Assembly: GCA_013696235.1 (NCBI GenBank)
Contig: JACCYY010000007.1
Coordinates: 1 to 12,332, forward strand
Reading direction: 5' to 3'
Origin: Sporichthyaceae bacterium
GTDB taxonomy: Bacteria; Actinomycetota; Actinomycetes; JACCYY01
Length of the DNA: 12,332 bases
Shown here: positions 6,255 through 12,332 of the stretch, piece after piece
Position numbering within the stretch: the stretch's first letter is position 1
Layout: every line of letters begins with the position of its first letter
The notes under the pieces: generated by a model
What the model saw: the letters and a program-made list of their open reading frames with translations, nothing else
Database searches by the model: none
What the model was told of the DNA's origin: nothing
Made by a program: the position numbers and the translations under genes

Positions 6255-6387
6255 AGGCGGGAGCGCACCTTTGCAAGCGGCGGTCGGTTGGTACGGGCGA
6301 CATGGTGCAGTCGGCCAGGGTAGCCCGCGCGCCCCGGGGCACGGCGTACGAAGGGTCAGACCGCCCGGCAGCGGTTACCGTCTGGGT
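6255..6387. promoter_or_regulatory. Divergent promoter region between ffh and tetR
   Basis: A 133-base spacer drives ffh leftward and tetR rightward. On the minus strand TACCCT (6317-6322) fits the actinobacterial TANNNT -10 and would give an ffh leader of about 55 bases; no good -35 is seen. A perfect palindrome GCCCCGGGGC (6331-6340) sits just upstream of that -10, where a regulator could bind. On the plus strand CAGAC (6357-6361) and GTCTG (6380-6384) form an inverted pair around CGGTTACCG (6372-6380), beside the tetR -10. This is a plausible place for TetR self-control, unproven. Confidence 0.4.
6376..6381 (+). promoter_or_regulatory. Candidate -10 box of a leaderless tetR transcript
   Basis: TACCGT fits TANNNT and is followed by six bases and then GTG at 6388. 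That places the likely first transcribed base at or next to the start codon, as in leaderless actinobacterial mRNAs. No Shine-Dalgarno precedes the GTG, which agrees. No convincing -35 box. Confidence 0.4.
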
Positions 6388-7017
6388 GTGCCGGAGGTGC
6401 AGTTGCAGGGGTCAGGAGACTGCCCGGTCCCGACCGGGCATCCCGCCGCCAAGCAGGGCCGCCCGCGGGACGCCGAGCTCGACGGTCGAATCCTCGACGC
6501 CACGCTCGCGCTCCTCACCGAGCGCGGCTTCGAGCACACCACGATGGACGACGTCGCGCAGCGGGCGAGCGTCGCCAAGGCCACGGTCTACCGTCGCTAC
6601 TCCTCGAAGGAGGAGCTCGCGGTCGATGCGGTGAAGCGGTTGTTCGACCGCGAGGTCCCGGTGCCCGACACCGGGTCGTTCCGAGAAGATCTCGAGCAGG
6701 TCTACGCCGACCTGCTGACGTTCGCTGCGACGCCGCACGGCCAGGCCCTGGTCCGGCTCGCGGTCACCGAGTCCTGCCGCGAGGCCCGCGTCGGTGCGAT
6801 GTACCTGGCGTGGCTCCGCCGCCGGGAGGCGACCTGCCAGCTCGTGTTCGAGCGGGCGGTCGACCGCGGCGAGCTGCGCGAGGACGCTCCCCAGCGGTTG
6901 GTCTTCGAGTGGGTGCCCGGGATGATCGTCCTTCGCGCGGTGATGGGCGACGAGCCGATGGACCCGTCCGCCGCCGCCATGCTGGTCGACCTCGCGCTGC
7001 GCGGCGTCGCGCCCTGA
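6388..7017 (+). CDS. TetR-family transcriptional regulator
   Basis: A 209-residue DNA-binding regulator. After a variable 25-residue lead comes the family N-terminus RPRDAELDGRILDATLALLT (26-45), then the helix-turn-helix FEHTTMDDVAQRASVAKATV (49-68) followed by YRRYSSKEELAVDAV. The C-terminal ligand and dimer domain (about 98-209) is all-helical and includes FREDLEQVYADLLTFAATP and VFEWVPGMIVLRAV. It resembles the TetR C-terminal domains with a GQALVRLAVTES segment. The GTG at 6388 is chosen because a TANNNT -10 lies six bases before it (leaderless); GTG at 6397 and TTG at 6403 are alternatives. It is on the strand opposite to its neighbours and is followed after 12 bases by an NTF2-like gene, so the pair is likely one transcript. 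Ligand and targets unknown; the divergent region and the downstream gene are the first guesses. Confidence 0.92.
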   Translation: MPEVQLQGSGDCPVPTGHPAAKQGRPRDAELDGRILDATLALLTERGFEHTTMDDVAQRASVAKATVYRRYSSKEELAVDAVKRLFDREVPVPDTGSFREDLEQVYADLLTFAATPHGQALVRLAVTESCREARVGAMYLAWLRRREATCQLVFERAVDRGELREDAPQRLVFEWVPGMIVLRAVMGDEPMDPSAAAMLVDLALRGVAP

Positions 7018-7029
7018 CCCTGGGCCAGA

Positions 7030-7443
7030 ATGCCCGTCGTGGCCAATGATGAGACCGGCGAAGTCCTGGCGGTCGTGCAGCGACGAGCCGACGCACTGGC
7101 CGGGGCAGACGCCACAACCTTGCTGGCGATCTTGCATCCCGACTTCCGATGGACCTCACACCGTGGGGCGACGTTCGACCGCGACACCTACATCCGGGAG
7201 AACACCGTCGGCACGCTGTCCTGGAAGCGCCAGACCCTGACCGGCACCACCGTCATCGTGGCGGGCGACACGGCGGTGGTGCTGGCACTCGTGACCGACG
7301 AGGTGACCAGAGACGGGCAGGCAGAGACCTTCTGCATGCCGATGACCCAGACCTGGGTGCGCGACGGTGGCCGTTGGACGTGCCTGGCCGGTCACGCAGG
7401 ACCCTTGCAGGAGCGATCCGTCGCGGTCGAGGCCCGCGCCTGA
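7030..7443 (+). CDS. NTF2-like (SnoaL/DUF4440-type) small protein
   Basis: A 137-residue protein with the alpha+beta cone layout of the NTF2-like superfamily. It has an N-terminal helix pair (EVLAVVQRRADALAGADATT, 11-30), the LLAILHPDFRWTSHRG segment, the helix FDRDTYIREN, and then strands ending in FCMPMTQTWVRDGGRWTCLA (101-120) and GHAGP. The QTW-xx-GGRW-x-CLAGH ending is typical of DUF4440 and SnoaL-like proteins. Members can be isomerases, hydrolases or non-catalytic ligand binders, so no reaction is assigned. The ATG at 7030 lies 12 bases after the tetR stop with no clear ribosome site, so coupling to tetR is likely. It converges on ftsY with 26 bases between the stops and no strong terminator. 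Confidence 0.85.
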   Translation: MPVVANDETGEVLAVVQRRADALAGADATTLLAILHPDFRWTSHRGATFDRDTYIRENTVGTLSWKRQTLTGTTVIVAGDTAVVLALVTDEVTRDGQAETFCMPMTQTWVRDGGRWTCLAGHAGPLQERSVAVEARA

Positions 7444-7469
7444 CCGTTCACGGCGGAGCCGCTGGCCGC

Positions 7470-8678
7470 TCAGGCCGGATCTGTGCCGAGGAGCGCGTCA
7501 GCGAACGCGCCCGGGTCGAACGGCGCCAAGTCGTCCGGGCCCTCGCCGAGCCCCACGAGCTTGACCGGGACGCCGAGGGCACGCTGGACGGCGATCACGA
7601 TGCCGCCCTTGGCCGTGCCGTCGAGCTTGGTCAGGACGACGCCGGTCACCTCGACCACCTCGGCGAACACGGTCGCCTGGACCAGACCGTTCTGACCGGT
7701 CGTCGCGTCGATCACGAGCAGCACCTCGTCGACCGGGGCCTGCTTCTCGACGACGCGCTTGACCTTGCCGAGCTCGTCCATGAGCCCGGTCTTCGTGTGC
7801 AGGCGGCCCGCAGTGTCGACGAGAACGACATCAACCTCTTGCTCGATGCCGAGCCGAACCGCGTCGTACGCGACCGATGCCGGGTCGCCGCCCTCGGGGC
7901 CTCGGATCGTCACGACGCCGACCCGCTCACCCCAGGTCGCGAGCTGGTCCGCGGCGGCGGCCCGGAACGTGTCCGCGGCACCGAGCAGCACGTCCTTGTC
8001 AGCCGCGACGAGCATCCGGGCGAGCTTGCCGACGGTCGTCGTCTTGCCGGTGCCGTTCACACCCACGACGAGCACGACGGCCGGACGGCCCTCTGACCGG
8101 TCGACGTGCAACGAGCGGTCGAGGTCGGGCTGCAGCGCCCCGACCAGCTCCTCGCGGAGCAGCGCCCGGACCTGTCCCGGCTCCCGCCTGCCGAGCACGC
8201 GGACGCGCGTGCGGAGCCGCTGGACCAGCTCCATCGTCGGTGCGACCCCGACATCGGCGGCGAGGAGGGTCTCCTCGACCCGCTGCCAGGTGTCCTCGTC
8301 GAGCTGCGACCCGGACAGGAGCGACAGGAGGCCGCGTCCGAACGTCGACTGCGAGCGCGCGAGCCTGGCGCGGAGCCGGACCAGGCGGCCCTCCGCGGAT
8401 TCCGGTACCTCGAGGCCAGGCTCGACCAGGACGTCCGGCTCGACGCCCGGGCCCGGCGGAGCGACCGTCGCGGGAACCGTCGCAGCGGTCCGGCCCGGGG
8501 CACGCGGCGCGGCCTCGTCGTCGAGGTCGGGCCGCGTGCGACCGGCCGGCGGAGCCGGCGTCGACGGCGTCGACGGCGTCGACGGTCCCCGCCCTCGCCG
8601 CGACGGGGCCAGGAACGCGACGGCGGCGAGTGCACCGAGCAGGAGCACGCCGAGAACGATGAGCAGGATCGGATCCAC
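7470..8678 (-). CDS. ftsY: SRP receptor GTPase FtsY, membrane-anchored
   Basis: FtsY docks the Ffh-ribosome complex at the membrane, and the two GTPases activate each other. The 402 residues begin with a membrane segment (about residues 3-24, PILLIVLGVLLLGALAAVAF) as in actinobacteria, then a Pro/Thr/Ser and acidic linker (25-95) with PST repeats. The NG domain follows: N domain to about 190, P-loop GVNGTGKTT (206-214), GAADTFRAAAADQL (233-246), DTAGR (288-292), TKLDGTAKGG (350-359) and GLGEGPDDLAPFDP (376-389). The GTG at 8678 is chosen because GGGAG lies 9 bases upstream and the anchor starts right after it; an upstream in-frame GTG at 8735 has no such support. The stop of smc lies 78 bases upstream, so the two are probably co-transcribed. 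Confidence 0.97.
   Translation of the reverse strand: MDPILLIVLGVLLLGALAAVAFLAPSRRGRGPSTPSTPSTPAPPAGRTRPDLDDEAAPRAPGRTAATVPATVAPPGPGVEPDVLVEPGLEVPESAEGRLVRLRARLARSQSTFGRGLLSLLSGSQLDEDTWQRVEETLLAADVGVAPTMELVQRLRTRVRVLGRREPGQVRALLREELVGALQPDLDRSLHVDRSEGRPAVVLVVGVNGTGKTTTVGKLARMLVAADKDVLLGAADTFRAAAADQLATWGERVGVVTIRGPEGGDPASVAYDAVRLGIEQEVDVVLVDTAGRLHTKTGLMDELGKVKRVVEKQAPVDEVLLVIDATTGQNGLVQATVFAEVVEVTGVVLTKLDGTAKGGIVIAVQRALGVPVKLVGLGEGPDDLAPFDPGAFADALLGTDPA
8560..8586. repeat. Three 9-bp repeats in the ftsY linker
   Basis: GTCGACGGC occurs three times in tandem (last copy ends GGT). On the minus strand it encodes Ser-Thr-Pro three times in the disordered linker between the membrane anchor and the GTPase. 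Slippage of the 9-bp unit would change linker length without a frameshift. Confidence 0.8.
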
Positions 8679-8687
8679 CTGCCGAGT

Positions 8688-8692
8688 CTCCC
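8688..8692 (-). promoter_or_regulatory. Ribosome binding site of ftsY
   Basis: GGGAG on the minus strand, 9 bases before the GTG at 8678. It decides the start: the product then begins directly with the membrane anchor MDPILLIVLG. Confidence 0.7.
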
Positions 8693-8756
8693 AGACCACC
8701 CCTCCCACCCCAGCCGCCCCCGGACCAGTGACCACGTCGTCGGGCAGCCCGCGGGG

Positions 8757-11700
8757 TCAGGCGGGGACGGAGTCCCGGAGGCGCTGGCTGATCACGGTGG
8801 TCTCTCCGTCAGCGCGCATCGTCACGCCGTACAGCGCGTCGGCAATCTCCATCGTGCGTTTCTGGTGGGTGACGACGATGAGTTGAGAGGTCGCCCGCAG
8901 CTCCTCGAGGATGACGAGGAGGCGGCCGAGGTTCGTGTCGTCGAGCGCTGCCTCGACCTCGTCGAGGACGTAGAACGGGCTCGGTCTGGCCTTGAAGATC
9001 GCGATCAGCATGGCCACCGCGGTGAGTGACCGCTCGCCGCCGGACAGCAGCGACAGCCGCTTCACCCGCTTGCCGGCTGGTCGCGCCTCGACGTCCACGC
9101 CCGAGCCGAGCGGATCGGCCGGGTCGGTGAGCACGAGCCGGCCCTCGCCGCCGGGGAACAGGCGGGCGAAGACATCGGTGAACTCCCGTGCGGTGTCCTC
9201 GAACGCGGCCATGAAGACCTGCTGCACCCGCTCGTCGACCTCGCGCACGATCTCCAGCAGGTCCCGGCGCGTGTGCTTGAGGTCCTCGAGCTGCTCGGTG
9301 AGGAATGCCTGCCGCTCCTCCAGTGCGGTGAACTCCTCCAGCGCGAGCGGGTTCACCCGGCCGAGCACCGCGAGCGAGCGCTCCGCGCCACGCAGCCGCT
9401 TCTCCTGCTCGACCCGGACGTACGGGACGGCGGCCGTCGCCTCGTCCGGAGCAGCCCCACCGTCGACGGGCGGGGGGCCGCCGCCCTGCCCCTCGGGCCC
9501 GACCAGGCTCGGCGGGACCGGCACCTCCGGGCCGTACTCCGCGAGCAGCGTCTCCGGATCGATCCCGAGCTCCTCGACCGCCCTCGTCTCGAGCACCTCG
9601 ACCCGCAGTCGCTGCTCGGCCCGGGCGACCTCGTCGCGATGCACGCTGTCGACCAGCTGCTCGAGCCCGGCGGCGAGCTCGCGGATCCGCGCCCGGACCA
9701 CCCTCAGCTCCTCCTCGCGGCCGGTCCGAGCCGACTCCGCCGTCGCCCGCTCGACGCCGGCGTCGGTCACCGAGCGCTCCACCCGAGCCAACACCTGCGT
9801 CGCCGCGCCGGCGACTGCACCGGCGATCCCAGCCGCCGCTGCGCGCTGCTCTCGGCGTAGCGCTGCGCGGTCGCGATGCGACCTGATCTCAGCCGCTGAC
9901 CGCTCGAGCTCGTCGGCGTGGCGGCGCAGCGACCGGAGGCGCTCCTCGCCGGTCCGGACCGCGAGTCCCGAGTCGAGCTCGGCCTGCCGGGCGGCCCGGC
10001 ACTCCTCGTCGAGGCGGTCCCGGTCCGCGCGGTCGGCCTCGTCCTCCGCCGGCGCACCGGCTGCCGCCGCGACCCGCTGCGTGAGCTCCTCCAGCGCTGG
10101 ACCGGCTGCCGACCGCTCCTCGGTAGCCGCTTCGATCGCCCGCGCGATCCGCGCTGCCTCGGCCGAGGCAGCGCGAGCCGTCGCGCCGAGGTGGGCGAGC
10201 CCCTCGGCGACGGCGGCCATCTCCGCGTCGGACTCGTGCAGCCGGGCGAGAGCGCCCTCGACCTCGGCGAGGCAGGCACTGTGCTTCCCACGTGCCTCGA
10301 CCAGCTCGAACCGAAGCCGCTCTGAGCGCGCCGTCGCCGTCTGCAGCGCTTCGCTCGCCTCGTCCACGGCGACCTGCACCTCGAGAAGGCTCGACGCCGA
10401 GGCCGAGCCGCCGATGACGATGCCAGCCGAGACCACGTCGCCGTCCCGGGTCGCGACGCGCAGCTGCGGATGGGCCCGGGCGAGCTCTCGGGCGCCGTCG
10501 AGGTCGTCGGTGAGCGCCACGCGGGAGAGGAGGTGCCCGAGCGCCGCCTCGAGCTCCGGCGGCGCCTCGACCACGTCGAGGGCGTACGTCGCCCCGGCTG
10601 GCAGGTCCGGCCAGGTGCTGCGCCCCTCGTACGGGACCGCGTCCGAGACCAGCAGCGTCGCCCGACCACCGTCCTGGTCCCGGAGGTGGCGCACCGCCGC
10701 CAGCGCGTTCGTCACGTCATCGACGGCCACGGCATCGGCAGCGGCGCCCATGGCGGCCGCGACAGCGGACCGCCAACCCGGCTCGACCTGCAGCCGCGCC
10801 GCCGCCGAGCCGAGCAGCCCGGCCAGCCCGTGGCCGCTGGCGAGCAGCGCCGCCGCACCGTCCTTGCCGCGCACACCGAGCTCCAGCGCCTCCTTGCGGG
10901 CCACCAGCGAGACCCGGTCCCGCTCGGCGGCCTGCTCGTCGGTCAGCAGGCGCTCGAGGCGCCGCTCGGCCTCGCCGAGGGCTGCCGACGCGCGCTCGTG
11001 CGCGGTGTCGAGGTCGAGCTCGCCGGCGTCGAGACCAGCCACCTTGGTCTCCAGCGCGGTGAACTCGCGCTCGGCCCGGTGCGCGCGCTCGGTCGCCTCC
11101 GCGCGGGTGGCCTGGAGGCGCCCGATCTCGGCCTCGGCGCCGTCCACGCGGGATCGTTGGGCATCGCGCTTGCCGACCAGCCTGGCGTATCCCTCGCGAC
11201 GGTCTGCAGCTGCCCGCAGCAACGCGGCGAGCCGCGCCTCCTCCTGCGCGAGCGCGGTCTCGGCGGTGGTGCGCTCCTGCTCCGCGCGAGCCAGCCCGGC
11301 GCCGTCGAGGGCGAGCCGCTCGGCCAGCCCGGCCGCCTCTGCGCGTACGGCCTGGGCCTCGACCGCCAGATCGTCGGGATCGGGACCGGTCCGCGCCGCC
11401 GCGACGTCCTCGTGGAGGTTCCGGCTGCGTTCGCGAGCGAGGCCCTCGAGCCCGCGGAAGCGCTCCCGCAGGCTGGCGAGGCGGTACCAGGTCTCCTGCG
11501 CGGCGGTGACACGAGGCGCCTCCTCGCCGACCGCCGTCTCGAGCTCGTGCTCACGCTGGTGAATCCGGCCGAGCTCGGCCTCGACCACGTCGCGGCGCTC
11601 GCGCAGCGCGGTCTCGTCGGCCCGCTCGCGCTCCAGGACGAGTCGTCCCTGCAGCAGGTCGTCGGCGAGGAGGCGCAGGCGCGCGTCGCGCACGTCGGCC

Positions 11701-12332
11701 TGGATGACGCCGGCCCGCCGGGCGACCTCGGCCTGCTTGCCGAGCGGCTTGAGCTGGCGCCGAAGCTCGGTCGTGAGGTCCTCGAGCCGGGTCAGGTTGG
11801 CGCCCATCGCCTCGAGCTTGCGCAGCGCCTTCTCCTTGCGCTTGCGGTGCTTGAGAACTCCTGCGGCCTCCTCGAGGAATCCACGCCGCTCGACCGGAGA
11901 GGCGTGCAGGATCGCGTCGAGCTGGCCCTGCCCGACGACCACGTGCATCTCGCGGCCGATGCCGGAGTCGGACAGGAGCTCCTGGACGTCGAGCAATCGG
12001 CAGGGACGGCCGTTGATCGAGTACTCGCTGCCGCCGGTCCGGAACATGATCCGGGAGATCGTGACCTCGGCGTACGCGATCGGGAGCGCGCCGTCGCTGT
12101 TGTCGATCGTGAGCACGACCTCGGCCCGACCGAGCGGCGCCTTCGCCGCCGTACCGGCGAAGATGACGTCCTCCATCTTGCCGCCGCGCAACGACTTGGC
12201 GCCCTGCTCGCCCATGACCCAGGCGAGCGCGTCCACGACGTTGGACTTGCCAGAACCGTTCGGGCCGACCACACAGGTGATCCCTGGCTCGAGGCGAAGC
12301 GTCGTCGACGAGGCGAACGACTTGAAGCCCCG
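8757..12332 (-). CDS. smc: Chromosome segregation ATPase SMC, start just beyond the right edge
   Basis: SMC dimers, with ScpA and ScpB, organise and condense the chromosome. 1191 residues are visible; only about ten N-terminal codons are missing, because the frame is open to base 12332 and begins RGFKSFASSTTLRLEPGITC. Walker A GPNGSGKSN lies at 12240-12266, with ALAWVMGEQGAKSLRG after it. A long coiled coil follows, then the hinge (about 10390-10845; GLAGLLGSAAARLQVEPGWR to DGDVVSAGIVIGGSA), a returning coiled coil, a Gly/Pro-rich insert (about 9420-9510), LGRVNPLALEEFTALEERQA, the ABC signature LSLLSGGERSLTAVA (about 9015-9060) and Walker B FYVLDEVEAALDD (about 8940-8980). All ATPase motifs are intact. 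The long open frame on the opposite strand is a GC-rich shadow. ftsY follows, the usual actinobacterial order. Confidence 0.98.
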   Translation of the reverse strand, partial: RGFKSFASSTTLRLEPGITCVVGPNGSGKSNVVDALAWVMGEQGAKSLRGGKMEDVIFAGTAAKAPLGRAEVVLTIDNSDGALPIAYAEVTISRIMFRTGGSEYSINGRPCRLLDVQELLSDSGIGREMHVVVGQGQLDAILHASPVERRGFLEEAAGVLKHRKRKEKALRKLEAMGANLTRLEDLTTELRRQLKPLGKQAEVARRAGVIQADVRDARLRLLADDLLQGRLVLERERADETALRERRDVVEAELGRIHQREHELETAVGEEAPRVTAAQETWYRLASLRERFRGLEGLARERSRNLHEDVAAARTGPDPDDLAVEAQAVRAEAAGLAERLALDGAGLARAEQERTTAETALAQEEARLAALLRAAADRREGYARLVGKRDAQRSRVDGAEAEIGRLQATRAEATERAHRAEREFTALETKVAGLDAGELDLDTAHERASAALGEAERRLERLLTDEQAAERDRVSLVARKEALELGVRGKDGAAALLASGHGLAGLLGSAAARLQVEPGWRSAVAAAMGAAADAVAVDDVTNALAAVRHLRDQDGGRATLLVSDAVPYEGRSTWPDLPAGATYALDVVEAPPELEAALGHLLSRVALTDDLDGARELARAHPQLRVATRDGDVVSAGIVIGGSASASSLLEVQVAVDEASEALQTATARSERLRFELVEARGKHSACLAEVEGALARLHESDAEMAAVAEGLAHLGATARAASAEAARIARAIEAATEERSAAGPALEELTQRVAAAAGAPAEDEADRADRDRLDEECRAARQAELDSGLAVRTGEERLRSLRRHADELERSAAEIRSHRDRAALRREQRAAAAGIAGAVAGAATQVLARVERSVTDAGVERATAESARTGREEELRVVRARIRELAAGLEQLVDSVHRDEVARAEQRLRVEVLETRAVEELGIDPETLLAEYGPEVPVPPSLVGPEGQGGGPPPVDGGAAPDEATAAVPYVRVEQEKRLRGAERSLAVLGRVNPLALEEFTALEERQAFLTEQLEDLKHTRRDLLEIVREVDERVQQVFMAAFEDTAREFTDVFARLFPGGEGRLVLTDPADPLGSGVDVEARPAGKRVKRLSLLSGGERSLTAVAMLIAIFKARPSPFYVLDEVEAALDDTNLGRLLVILEELRATSQLIVVTHQKRTMEIADALYGVTMRADGETTVISQRLRDSVPA

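Noticed and set aside
4803..6323. Plus-strand open frame opposite ffh
   Set aside because: Runs antisense to a full, motif-complete Ffh and has no recognisable domain; codon shadow.
7444..7469. Terminator between the convergent NTF2-like gene and ftsY
   Set aside because: Only a 4-bp GC stem is visible in the 26 bases and there is no T-run on either strand.
8679..8735. Longer FtsY starting at the upstream GTG (8735)
   Set aside because: The 19 extra residues precede the membrane anchor without family support, and GGGAG with ideal spacing marks the GTG at 8678.
8992..11562. Long plus-strand open frame opposite smc
   Set aside because: It is Ser/Arg/Ala-rich low-complexity sequence produced by the GC bias of the coiled-coil gene on the other strand; no ribosome site or family motif.
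12270..12332. SMC starting at the GTG at 12272
   Set aside because: That GTG is the valine just before the Walker A motif; the conserved GFKSFA segment is read upstream to the window edge, so the true start lies outside.

Overview
This window is a high-GC stretch that reads as the conserved smc-ftsY-ffh-rpsP-rplS-lepB translation and secretion neighbourhood of an actinobacterium. The evidence is the gene order, the many GTG starts, the Ala/Pro/Asp-rich C-terminal tail on ribosomal protein S16, the membrane-anchored FtsY, and the Ffh with a long basic Gly/Lys tail. I cannot name the genus. No phage, transposon, CRISPR, tRNA or rRNA sequence was found. The window is mostly housekeeping DNA, and the accessory signals are small.

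Read in the direction of transcription (minus strand, from the right): smc (chromosome condensation ATPase, first few codons cut off at 12332), then ftsY (SRP receptor). Next comes a plus-strand pair at 6388-7443, a TetR-family regulator and a small NTF2/SnoaL-like protein, which interrupts the minus-strand run. Then ffh (SRP GTPase) follows, overlapped by 4 bases (GTGA) by a metal-dependent amidohydrolase. A 390-base non-coding stretch (3214-3603) holds about 2.5 to 4 degenerate copies of a 56-bp tandem repeat and a possible promoter. After it comes the tight run rpsP-khpA-rimM-trmD, a structured 169-base spacer, rplS, and the 5' part of lepB, cut off at base 1.

The genes fit two linked jobs. 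Ffh and FtsY deliver nascent membrane and secreted proteins to the translocon, and LepB removes signal peptides afterwards. S16, KhpA, RimM, TrmD and L19 build the ribosome or modify tRNA; RimM assists 30S maturation around S16's neighbourhood, and TrmD makes m1G37. SMC handles chromosome organisation. The amidohydrolase has no known role here, but its start is coupled to the ffh stop.

Points worth a second look: the 56-bp repeats overlapping the rpsP promoter region, three strong hairpins in the trmD-rplS spacer (candidate L19 leader), the plus-strand tetR/NTF2 insertion between ftsY and ffh with a probable leaderless tetR transcript, the ffh-amidohydrolase coupling, and the unusually long S16 tail. 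None of these is clearly a new system; the repeat array and the rplS leader are the best candidates.
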